From positions 62,719,118 through 62,783,117 of the forward strand of contig CM049317.1 in the NCBI GenBank assembly GCA_026874595.1: a stretch of DNA of 64,000 bases, written 5' to 3'. Of this stretch, positions 11,781 to 23,452 are shown piece by piece; the first letter of the stretch is position 1, and every line of letters begins with the position of its first letter. The stretch comes from Sipunculus nudus. Its lineage: Eukaryota; Annelida; Sipuncula; Golfingiida; Sipunculidae. A program made the translations under genes and the position numbers. Under the pieces are notes generated by a model. It was not told the origin of the DNA. It saw nothing but the letters and a program-made list of their open reading frames with translations, and made no database searches.

Positions 11781-12156
11781 GCAAAGGGATTGTGCTTTCA
11801 TGATTGCTTTTTTTCACCATTTTCTGAAGAAATAATGTATTTTTGGACTTTGCGATGGTCTAATAATGTCAGAAATGGTAAAACACTGTAGGTAAATTGT
11901 GTTCAAATTGGAAAATGGGTCCAAGAAATCAATAAATGACTTTTTTAAAAATAGAAGAATTATACATTTGCGGTTTTGATTGAACGATATTGGCCTTACT
12001 TTTGATATTAATGTTCACTATTCGGGACTGCTGTGTAGCCAGGGGACCCGTCTATCACCATATGGTTCATATCAGTGTGCATTTTTAGGAAAATGCTGCA
12101 TTTCTGTTGTGATTTTGCCGTAAGCAAAGAATAAGCAAAGCATCAGCAAAGTGTAA

Positions 12157-12532
12157 GCAAAGGGATTATGCCTTCATAATTGCTCTTTGGCACCATTTTC
12201 TGAAGAAATAATGTATTTTTGGACTTTGCGGGGGTCTTATAATGTCAGAAATGGTAAAACATTGTAGGTAAATTGTGTTAAAATTGGAAAATGGGTCCAA
12301 GAAATCAATAAATGACTTTTTAAAAATAGAAGAATTATACATTATCGGTTTTGATCGAACGATATTGCCCTTACTTTTGATATTAATGTTCACTAACCGG
12401 GACTGCTGTGTAGCAAAGGGGACCCGTCTGTCCCCATATGGGTCATATCAGTGTGTATTTTTAGGAAAATGCTGCATTTCTGTTGTGATTTTGCCGTAAG
12501 CAAAGAATAAGCAAAGCATCAGCAAGGTGTAA
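12157..12532 (+). repeat. Representative monomer (M33, 376 bp)
   Basis: Chosen as a typical full-length monomer. Offsets from the anchor on a hand-built consensus: 1-16 anchor; 72-78 the G-run (usually GCGGGGG); 81-110 TAATAATGTCAGAAATGG and flank; 120-175 A/T-rich stretch with short A-tracts and a T6-A5 core; 189-204 the dyad ATCGGTTTTGATCGAA; 234-247 TTCACTAACCGGGA; 252-275 GTGTAGCCAGGGGACCCGTC; 276-296 the most variable stretch; 306-325 AGGAAAATGCTGCATTTC; 344-376 three 11-bp GCAAAG units continuing into the next monomer. This copy carries the GTAGCAAAGGGGACC variant in its right half. I compared the two 188-bp halves by eye and found no convincing homology, so the monomer does not look like a diverged dimer. 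Confidence 0.9.
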
Positions 12533-14407
12533 GCAAAGGGATTATGCCTTGATAATTGTTTTGGCACCATTTTCTGAAGAAATAATGTATTTTTGGACTT
12601 TGCGGGGGTCTTATAGTGTCAGAAATGTTAAAACATTGTAGGTAAATTGTGTTAAAATTGGAAAATGGGTCAAAGAAATCAATAAATGACTTTTATAAAA
12701 ATAGAAGAGTTATACATTTGCTGTTTTGATTGAACAATATTGCCTTTACTTTTGATATTAATGTTCACTTTCCGGGACTGCTGTGTAGTCAGGGGACCCG
12801 TCTGTCTCCCTATGGGTCATATCAGTGTGTATTTTTAGGAAAATGCTGCATTTCTGTTAAGATTTTGCCGTAAGCAAAGAATAAGCAAAGCATCAGCAAG
12901 GTGTAAGCAAAGGGATTATGCCTTCATAATTGATTTTGGCACCATTTTCTGAAGAAATAATGTATTCTTGGACTTTGCGGGGGTCTTATAGTGTCAGAAA
13001 TGGTAAAACACTGTAGGTAAATTGTGTTAAAATTGGAAAATGGGTCAAAGAAAGCAATAAATGACTTTTATAAAAATAGAAGAGTTATACATTTGCTGTT
13101 TGATTGAACAATATTGCCTTACTTTTGATATTAATGTTCACTAACCGGGACTGCTGTGTAGCCAGGGGACCCGTCTGTTTCCCTATAGGTCATATCAGTG
13201 TGTATTTGAAGGAAAATGCTGCATTTCTGTCGTGATTTTGCCGTAAGCAAAGAATAAGCAAAGCATCAGCAAAGTGTAAGCAAAGGGATTATGCATTCAT
13301 AATTGCTTTTTGGCACCATTTTCTGAAGAAATCATGTATTTTTGGACTTTGCGGGGGTCTTATAATGTCAGGAATGGTAAAACATTGTAGGTAAATTGTG
13401 TTAAAATTGGAAAATGGGTCAAAGAAATCAATAAACGACTTTTTTAAAAATAGCAGAATTATACATTTGCGGTTTTGATTGAACGATACTGCCCTTACTT
13501 TTGATATTAATGTTCACTAACCGGGACTGCTGTGTAGCCAGGGGACTCGTCTGTCCCCATATGGGTCATATCAGAGTGTATTTTTAGGAAAATGCTGCAT
13601 TTCTGTTGTGATTTTGCCATAGGCAAAGAAAAAGCAAAGCGTCAGCAAAGTGTAAGCTAAGAGATTATGCCTTCATAGTTGCTTTTTTTCACCATTTTCT
13701 GAAGAAATCATGTATTTTTGGACGTTGTGGGGGTCTAATAATGTCAGAAATGGTAAAACACTGTAGGTAAATTGTGTTAAAATTGGAAAATGGGTCCAAG
13801 AAATCAATAAATGACTTTTTTTAAAATTGCAGATTTATACATTATCGGTTTTGATTGAACGATATTGCCCTTACTTTTGATATTAATGTTCACTTTCCGG
13901 GACTGCTGTGTAACCAGGGGACTCGTCTGTCCCCATATGGGTCATATCAGTGTGTATTTTTAGGAAAATGCTGCATTTCTGTTGTGATTTTGCCATAAGC
14001 AAAGAAAAAGCAAAGCATCAGCAAAGTGTAAGTTAAGGGATTATGCCTTCATAATTGCTTTTTGGCACCATTTTCTGAAGAAGTCATGTATTTTTGGACT
14101 TTGCGGGGGTCTAATAATGTCAGAAATGGTAAAACACTGTAGGTAAATTGTGTTAAAATTGGAAAATGGGTCCAAGAAATCAATAAATGACTTTTTTAAA
14201 AATTGCAGAATTATACATTATCGGTTTTGATTGAACGATATTGCCCTTACTTTTGATATTAATGTTCACTAACCGGGACTGCTGTGTAGCCAGGGGACTC
14301 GTCTGTCCCCATATGGGTCATATCAGTGTGTATTTTTAGGAAAATGCTGCATTTCTGTTGTGATTTTGCCATAAGCAAAGAAAAAGCAAAGCATCAGCAA
14401 AGTGTAA

Positions 14408-17400
14408 GCTAAGGGATTATGCCTTCATAGTTGCTTTTTTTCACCATTTTCTGAAGAAATCATGTATTTTTGGACTTTAGGGGTTCTAATAATGTCAGAA
14501 ATGGTAAAACATTGTAGGTAAATTGTGTTAAAATTGGAAAATGGGTCCAATAAATCAATAAATGACTTTTTAAAAATAGCAGAATTATACATTATCGGTT
14601 TTGATCGAACGATATTGCCCTCACTTTTGATATTAATGTTCACTATGCGGGACTGCTGTGTAGCCAGGGGACCCGTCTGTCACCATATGCTTCTTTTCAG
14701 TGTGTATTTTTAGGAAAATGCTGCATTTCTGTTGTGATTTTGCCGTAAGCAAAGAATAAGCAAAGCATCAGCAAAGTGTAAGCAAATGGATTATGCCTTC
14801 ATAATTGCTTTTCGGCACCATTTTCTGAAAAAAAATAATGTATTTTTGGGCTTTGCGGGGGTCTAATAATGTCAGAAATGGTAAAACACTGTAGGTAAAT
14901 TCTGTTAAAATTAGAAAATGGGTCCCAGGAATCAATAAATGACTTTTTTAAAGTAGCAGAATTATACATTTATGGTTTTGATTGAACGATATTGCTCTTA
15001 CTTTTGATATTAATGTTCACTAACCGGGATTGCTGTGTAGCCAGGGGACCCGTCTGTCACCATATCGTTCTTATCAGTGTGTATTTATAGGAAAATGCTG
15101 CATTTCTGATGTGATTTTGCCGTAAGCAAAGAATTAGCAAAGCATCAGCAAGGTGTAAGCAAAGGGATTATGCCTTCATAATTGCTCCTTGGCACCATTT
15201 TCTGAAGAAATAATGTATTTTTTGACTTTGCGGGGGTCTTATAGTGTCAGAAATGGTAAAACATTGTAGGTAAATTGTGTTAAAATTGGAAAATGGGTCA
15301 AAGAAATCAATAAATGACTTTTATAAAAATAGAAGAGTTATACATTTGCTGTTTTGATTGAAGAATATTGCCTTTACTTTTGATATTAATGTTCACTAAC
15401 CGGGACTGCTGTGTAGTCAGGGGACCCGTCTGTCTCCCTATGGGTCATATCAGTGTGTATTTGAAGGAAAATGCTGCATTTCTGTTGTGATTTTGCCGTA
15501 AGCAAAGAATAAGCAAAGCATCAGCAAAGTGTAAGCAAAGGGATTATGCCTTCATAATTGCTTTTTGGCACCATTTTCTGAAGAAATAATGTATTTTTGG
15601 ACTTTGCGGGGGTCTAATAATGTCAGGAATGGTAAAACATTGTAGGTAAATTGTGTTAAAATTGGAAAATGGGTCAAAGAAATCAATAAATGACTTTTTT
15701 AAAAATAGCAGAATTATACATTTGCGGTTTTGATTGAACAATATTGCCCTTACTTTTGATATTAATGTTCACTAACCGGGACTGCTGTGTAGCCAGGGGA
15801 CTCGTCTGTCCCCATATGGGTCATATCAGTGTGTATTTTTAGGAAAATGCTGCATTTCTGTTAAGATTTTGCCATAAGCAAAGAAAAAGCAAAGCATCAG
15901 CAAAGTGTAAGTTAAGGGATTATGCCTTCATAATTGCTTTTTGGCACCATTTTCTGAAGAAATAATGTATTTTTGGACTTTGCGGGGGTCTAATAATGTC
16001 AGAAATGGTAAAACACTGTAGGTAAATTCTGTTAAAATTAGAAAATGGGTCCCAGGAATCAATAAATGACTTTTTTAAAGTAGCAGAATTATACATTTAT
16101 GGTTTTGATTGAACGATATTGCTCTTACTTTTGATATTAATGTTCACTAACCGGGATTGCTGTGTAGCCAGGGGACCCGTCTGTCACCATATCGTTCTTA
16201 TCAGTGTGTATTTATAGGAAAATGCTGCATTTCTGATGTGATTTTGCCGTAAGCAAAGAATTAGCAAAGCATCAGCAAGGTGTAAGCAAAGGGATTATGC
16301 CTTCATAATTGCTCCTTGGCACCATTTTCTGAAGAAATAATGTATTTTTTGACTTTGCGGGGGTCTTATAGTTTCAGAAATGGTAAAACATTGTAGGTAA
16401 ATTGTGTTAAAATTGGAAAATGGGTCCAATAAATCAATAAATGACTTTTATAAAAATAGAAGAGTTATACATTTGCTGTTTTGATTGAACAATATTGCCT
16501 TTACTTTTGATATTAATGTTCACTAACCGGGACTGCTGTGTAGTCAGGGGACCCGTCTGTCTCCCTATGGGTCATATCAGTGTGTATTTGAAGGAAAATG
16601 CTGCATATCTGTTGTGATTTTGCCGTAAGCAAAGAATAAGCAAAGCATCAGCAAAGTGTAAGCAAAGGGATTATGCCTTCATAATTGCTTTTTGGCACCA
16701 TTTTCTGAAGAAATAATGTATTTTTGGACTTTGCGGGGGTCTAATAATGTCAGGAATGGTAAAACATTGTAGGTAAATTGTGTTAATATTGGAAAATGGG
16801 TCAAAGAAATCAATAAATGACTTTTTTAAAAATAGCAGAATTATACATTTGCGGTTTTGATTGAACAATATTGCCCTTACTTTTGATATTAATGTTCACT
16901 AACCGGGACTGCTGTGTAGCCAGGGGACTCGTCTGTCCCCATATGGGTCATATCAGTGTGTATTTTTAGGAAAATGCTGCATTTCTGTTAAGATTTTGCC
17001 ATAAGCAAAGAAAAAGCAAAGCATCAGCAAAGTGTAAGCTAAGGGATTATGCCTACATAGTTGCTTTTTTCACCATTTTCTGAAGAAGTCATGTATTTTT
17101 GGACTTTGCGGGGGTCTAATAATGTCAGAAATGGTAAAACACTGTAGGTAAATTGTGTTAAAATTGGAAAATGGGTCCAAGAAATCAATAAATGACTTTT
17201 TTAAAAATTGCAGAATTATACATTTGCTGTTTTGATTGAACAATATTGCCTTTACTTTTGATATTAATGTTCACTAACCGGGACTGCTGTGTAGTCAGCG
17301 GACCCGTCTGTCTCCCTATGGGTCATATCAGTGTGTATTTTTAGGAAAATGCTGCATTTCTGTTAAGATTTTGCCATAAGCAAAGAAAAAGCAAAGCATC

Positions 17401-20400
17401 AGCAAAGTGTAAGCTAAGGGATTATGCCTACATAGTTGCTTTTTTTCACCATTTTCTGAAGAAATCATGTATTTTTGAACTTTGCGGGGGTCTTATAATG
17501 TCAGAAATGGTAAAACATTGTAGGTAAATTGTGTTAAAATTGGAAAATGGGTCCAATAAATCAATAAATGACTTTTTTAAAAATAGCAGAATTATACATT
17601 ATCGGTTTTGATCGAACGATATTGCCCTTACTTTTGATATTAATGTTCATTATCCGGGACTGCTGTGTAGCCAGGGGACCCGTCTGTCACATTTGGTTCT
17701 TATCAGTGTGTATTTTTAGGGAATGGCTGCATTTCTGTTGTGATTTTGTCGTAAGCAAAGAATTAGCAAAGCATCAGCAAAGTGTAAGCAAAGGGATTAT
17801 GCTTTCATAGTTGATTTTTTTCACCATTTTCTGAAGAAATCATGTATTTTTGGAATTTGCGGGGGTCTAATAAGGTCAGAAATGGTAAAACACTGTAGGT
17901 AAATTGTGTTAAAATTGGAAAATGGGTCGAAGAAATCAATAAATGAATTTTTTAAAAATTGCAGAATTATACATTATCGGTTTTGATTGAACGATATTGC
18001 CCTTACTTTTGTTATTAATGTTCACTAACCGGGACTGCTGTGTAGCCAGGGGACTGGTCTGTCCCCATGTGGGTCATATCAGTGTGTATTTTAAGGAAAA
18101 TGCTGCATTTCTGTTGTGATTTTGCCATAAGCAAAGAAAAAGCAAAGCATCAGCAAAGTGTAAGCTAAGGGATTATGCCTTCATAGTTGCTTTTTTTCAC
18201 CATTTTCTGAAGAAATCATGTATTTTTGGACTTTGGGGGGGGGGGGGGTCTGATAATGTCAGAAATGGTAAAACATTGTAGGTAAATTGTGTTAAAATTG
18301 GAAAATGGGTCCAATAAATCAATAAATGACTTTTTTAAAAATAGCAGAATTATACATTATCGGTTTTGATCGAACGATATTGCCCTTACTTTTGTTAATA
18401 ATGTTCACTATCCGGGACTGCTGTGTAGCCAGGGGACCCGTCTGTCACCATTTGGTTCTTATCAGTGTGTGTATTTTTAGGAAAATGCTGCATTTCTGTT
18501 GTGATTTTGCCGAAGCAAAGAATTAGCAAAGCATCAGCAAAGTGTAAGCAAAGGGATTATGCTTTCATAGTTGATTTTTTTCACCATTTTCTGAAGAAAT
18601 CATGTATTTTTGGACTTTGCGGGGGTCTAATATTGTCAGAAATGGTAAAACACTATAGGTAAATTGTGTTAAAATTGGAAAATGGGTCAAAGAAATCAAT
18701 AAATGACTTTTTTAAAAATTGCAGAATTATACATTATCGGTTTTGATCGAACGATATTGCCCTTACTTTTGATATTAATGTTCATTTTCCGGGACTGCTG
18801 TGTAGCCAGGGGACCCGTCTGTCACCATATGGTTCTGATCAGTGTGTATTTTTAGGAAAATGCTGCATTTCTGTTGTGATTTTGCCGTAAGCAAAAAATA
18901 AGCAAAGCATCAGCAAAGTGTAAGCAAAGGGATTATGCCTTCATAATTGCTTTTCGGCACCATTTTCTGAAGAAATATTGTATTTTTGGGCTTTGCGGGG
19001 GTCTAATAATGTCAGAAATGGTAAAACACTGTAGGTAAATTGTGTTAAAATTGGAAAATGGGTCAAAGAAATCAATAAATGACTTTTTTAAAAATAGAAG
19101 AATTATACATTATCGGTTTTGATCGAACGATATTGCCCTTACTTTTGATATTAATTTTCACTAACCGGGACTGCTGTGTAGCAAAGGGGACCCGTCTGTC
19201 CCCATATGGGTCATATCAGTGTGTATTTAGAGGAAAATGCTGCATTTTTAGGAAAATGCTGCATTTCTGTTGTGATTTTGCCGTAAGCAAAGAATAAGCA
19301 AAGCATCAGCAAAGTGTAAGCAAAGGGATTATGCTTTCATGATTGCTTTTTTTCACCATTTTCTGAAGAAATAATGTATTTTTGGACTTTGCGATGGTCT
19401 AATAATGTCAGAAATGGTAAAACACTGTAGGTAAATTGTGTTAAAATTGGAAAATGGGTCCAAGAAATCAATAAATGACTTTTATAAAAATAGAAGAGTT
19501 ATACATTTGCTGTTTCGATTGAACAATATTGCCTTTACTTTTGATATTAATGTTCACTAACCGGGACTGCTGTGTAGTCATGGGACCCGTCTGTCTCCCT
19601 ATGGGTCATATCAGTGTGTATTTTTAGGGAAATGCTGCATTTCTGTTAAGATTTTGCCATAAGCAAAGAAAAAGCAAAGCATTAGCAAAGTGTAAGCTAA
19701 GGGATTATGCCTACATAGTTGCTTTTTTTCACCATTTTCTGAAGAAATCATGTATTTTCGGACTTTGCGGGGGTCTAATAATGTCAGAAATGGTAAAATA
19801 CTGTAAGTAAATTGTGTTAAAATTGGAAAATGGGTCCAATAAATCAATAAATGACTTTTTTAAAAATAGCAGAATTATACATTATCGGTTTTGATCGAAC
19901 GATATTGCCCTTACTTTTGATATTAATTTTCACTAACCGGGTCTGCTGTGTAGCAAAGGGGACCCGTCTGTCCCCATATGGGTCATATCAGTGTGTATTT
20001 TTAGGAAAATGCTGCATTTCTGTTGTGATTTTGCCGTAAGCAAAGAATAAGCAAAGCATCAGCAAGGTGTAAGCAAAGGGATTATGCCTTCATAATTGAT
20101 TTTGGCACCATTTTCTGAAGAAATAATGTATTTTTGGACTTTGCGGGGGTCTTATAGTGTCAGAAATGGTAAAACATTGTAGGTAAATTGTGTTAAAATT
20201 GGAAAATGGGTCAAAGAAAGCAATAAATGACTTTTATAAAAATAGAAGAGTTATACATTTGCTGTTTGATTGAACAATATTGCCTTACTTTTGATATTAA
20301 TGTTCACTAACCGGGACTGCTGTGTAGCCAGGGGACCCGTCTGTTTCCCTATAGGTCATATCAGTGTGTATTTGAAGGAAAATGCTGCATTTCTGTCGTG

Positions 20401-23400
20401 ATGTTGCCGTAAGCAAAGAATAAGCAAAGCATCAGCAAAGTGTAAGCAAAGGGATTATGCATTCATAATTGCTTTTTGGCACCATTTTCTGAAGAAATAA
20501 TGTATTTTTGGACTTTGCGGGGGTCTTATAATGTCAGGAATGGTAAAACATTGTAGGTAAATTGTGTTAAAATTGGAAAATGGGTCAAAGAAATCAATAA
20601 ACGACTTTTTTTAAAAATAGCAGAATTATACATTTGCGGTTTTGATTGAACGATACTGCCCTTACTTTTGATATTAATGTTCACTAACCGGGACTGCTGT
20701 GTAGCTAGGGGACTCGTCTTTCCCCATATGGGTCATATCAGTGTGTATTTTTAGGAAAATGCTGCATTTCTGTTGTGATTTTGCCGTAAGCAAAGAATAA
20801 GCAAAGCATCAGCAAAGTGTAAGCAAAGGGATTGTGCTTTCATGATTGCTTTTTTTCACCATTTTCTGAAGAAATAATGTATTTTTGGACTTTGCGATGG
20901 TCTAATAATGTCAGAAATGGTAAAACACTGTAGGTAAATTGTGTTCAAATTGGAAAATGGGTCCAATAAATCAATAAATGACTTTTTTAAAAATAGCAGA
21001 ATTATACCTTATCGGTTTTGATTGAACGATATTGCCTTTACTTTTGATATTAATGTTCACTAACCGGGACTGCTGTGTAGCCAGGGGACCCGTCTGTCAC
21101 CATATGGTTCTTATCAGTGTGTATTTATAGGAAAATGCTGCATTTCTGTTGTGATTTTGCCGTAAGCAAAGAATAAGCAAAGCATAAAAAAAAGTGTAGG
21201 CAAAGGGATTATGCCTGCATAATTACTTTTTGGCACCATTTTCTGAAGAAATAATGTATTTTTGGACTTTGCGGGGTCTAATAATGTCAGAAATGGTAAA
21301 ACATTGTAGGTAAATTGTGTTAAAATTGGAGAATGGGTCAAAGAAATCAATAAATGACTTTTTTTAAAAATAGCAGAATTATACATTTCCGGTTTTGATT
21401 GAACGATATTGCCCTTACTTTTTAATATTAATGTTCACTAACCGTGACTGCTGTGTAGCCAGGGGACCGTCTGTCTCCATATGGTTCATATCAGTGTGTA
21501 TTTGTAGGAAAATGCTGCATTTCTGTTGTGATTTTGCCGTTAGCAAAGAATAAGCAAAGCATCAGCAAACTGTAAGCAAAGGGATTATGCTTTCATAATT
21601 GCTTTTTTCACCATTTTCTGAAGAAATAATGTATTTTTGGACTTTGCGGGGGTCTTATGTCAGAAATGGTAAAACATTGTAGGTAAATTGTGTTAAAATT
21701 GGAAAATGGGTCCAAGAAATCAATAAATGAATTTTTTAAAAATAGCAGAATTATACATTATCGGTTTTGATTGAACGATATTGCCCTTACTTTTGACATT
21801 AATGTTCACTAAACGGGACTGCTATGTAGCCAGGGGACCCGTCTGTCCCCATATGGGTCATATCAGTGTGTATTTTTAGGAAAATGCTGCATTTCTGTTG
21901 TGATTTTGCCGTAAGCAAAGAATAAGCAAAGCATCAGCAAAGTGTAAGCAAAGGGATTATGCTTTCATGATTGCTTTTTTGGCACCATTTTCTGAAGAAA
22001 TAATGTATTTTTGGACTTTGCGATGGTCTAATAATGTCAGAAATGGTAAAACACTGTAAGTAAATTGTGTTAAAATTGGAAAATCGGTCCAAGAAATCAA
22101 TAAATGACTTTTTTAAAAATAGCAGAATAATACATTATCGGTTTTGATCGAACGATATTGCCCTTACTTTTGATATTAATGTTCACTTTCCGGGACTGCT
22201 GTGTAGCCAGGGGACCCGTCTGTCACCATATGGTTCTTATCAGTGTGTATTTATAGGAAAATGCTGCATTTCTGTTGTGATTTTCCCGTAAGCAAAGAAT
22301 TAGCAAAGCATCAGCAAGGTGTAAGCAAATGGATTATGCCTTCATAATTGCTCTTTGGCACCATTTTCTGAATAAATGATGTATTTTTGGGCATGGGGGG
22401 GGGTCTAATTATGTCAGAAATGGTGAAACACTGTAGGTAAATTGTGTTAAAATTGGAAAATGGGTCCAATAAATCAATAAATGACTTTTTAAAATTTGCA
22501 GAATTATATATTACCGGTTTTGATTGAACAATATTGCCCTTATTTTTGATATTAATGGTCACTAACCGGGACTGCTGTGTAGCCAGGGGACCCGTCTGTC
22601 TCCATATGGTTCATATCAGTGTGTATTTTTAGGAAAATGCTGCATTTCTGTTGTGAATTTGCCGTAAGCAAAGAATAAGCAAAGCATCAGCAAAGTGTAA
22701 GTACAGGGATTATGCCTTCATAATTGCTTTTTTTCACCATTTTCTGAAGAAATACTGTATTTTTGGACTTTGCGGGGGTCTAATAATGTCAGAAATGTTA
22801 AAACATTGTAGGTAAATTGTGTTAAAATTGGAAAATGGGTCAAAGAAATCAATAAACGACTTTTTTAAAAATAGCAGAATTATACATTTGCGGTTTTGAT
22901 TGAACGATACTGCCCTTACTTTTGATATTAATGTTCACTAACCGGGACTGCTGTGTAGCCAGGGGACTCGTCTGTCCCCATATGGGTCATATCAGAGTGT
23001 ATTTTTAGGAAAATGCTGCATTTCTGTTGTGATTTTGCCATAGGCAAAGAAAAAGCAAAGCGTCAGCAAAGTGTAAGCTAAGAGATTATGCCTTCATAGT
23101 TGCTTTTTTTCACCATTTTCTGAAGAAATCATGTATTTTTGGACGTTGCGGGGGTCTAATAATGTCAGAAATGGTAAAACACTGTAGGTAAATTGTGTTA
23201 AAATTGGAAAATGGGTCCAAGAAATCAATAAATGACTTTTTTTAAAATTGCAGATTTATACATTATCGGTTTTGATTGAACGATATTGCCCTTACTTTTG
23301 ATATTAATGTTCACTTTCCGGGACTGCTGTGTAACCAGGGGACTCGTCTGTCCCCATATGGGTCATATCAGTGTGTATTTTTAGGAAAATGCTGCATTTC

Positions 23401-23452
23401 TGTTGTGATTTTGCCATAAGCAAAGAAAAAGCAAAGCATCAGCAAAGTGTAA
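14408..23452 (+). repeat. Higher-order repeat block 2 (24 monomers; M1-M22, M23/M36, M37)
   Basis: 9045 bp. Monomer starts: 14408, 14782, 15159, 15535, 15911, 16286, 16662, 17038, 17413, 17788, 18164, 18548, 18924, 19320, 19696, 20073, 20446, 20823, 21200, 21576, 21948, 22325, 22701, 23077. The offset from block 1 is 14407 bp, with 1-bp changes at homopolymers. Compared with blocks 1 and 3 it lacks about 13 monomers between M23 and M36, and also lacks M38. Differences from block 1 seen by eye are few, for example ACTTTAGGGGTTCT for ACTTTGGGGGTTCT near 14475 and AAATATTGTAT for AAATAATGTAT near 18973. Confidence 0.95.
22701..23076 (+). repeat. Hybrid monomer M23/M36 (deletion junction)
   Basis: The left part is M23 (anchor GTACAGG, AAATACTGTA, AGAAATGTTAAAAC) and the right part is M36 (AATAAACGAC, GATACTGCCC, CATATCAGAGTG). 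The last M23-specific base is near 22798 and the first M36-specific base is near 22833, so the exchange lies in about 33 bp of shared sequence. Monomer length (376 bp) and phase are preserved, which is what in-register unequal crossing-over would give. Confidence 0.9.

Larger units (their letters stand above)
1..14407 (+). repeat. Higher-order repeat block 1 (38 monomers, M1-M38)
   Basis: Reference unit of 14407 bp. Monomer starts: 1, 375, 752, 1128, 1504, 1879, 2255, 2631, 3006, 3381, 3757, 4140, 4517, 4913, 5289, 5666, 6039, 6416, 6793, 7169, 7541, 7918, 8294, 8672, 9048, 9421, 9805, 10181, 10558, 10935, 11312, 11781, 12157, 12533, 12907, 13280, 13656, 14032. The sequence restarts as M1 at 14408 with near identity. 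Individual monomers differ clearly from each other but match the same-numbered monomer in later blocks almost perfectly, which is the defining sign of a higher-order repeat. Two nested duplications lie inside: M2-M4 against M5-M7, and M16-M17 against M35-M36. The left edge is set by the window, so the true unit boundary could lie upstream. Confidence 0.93.
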
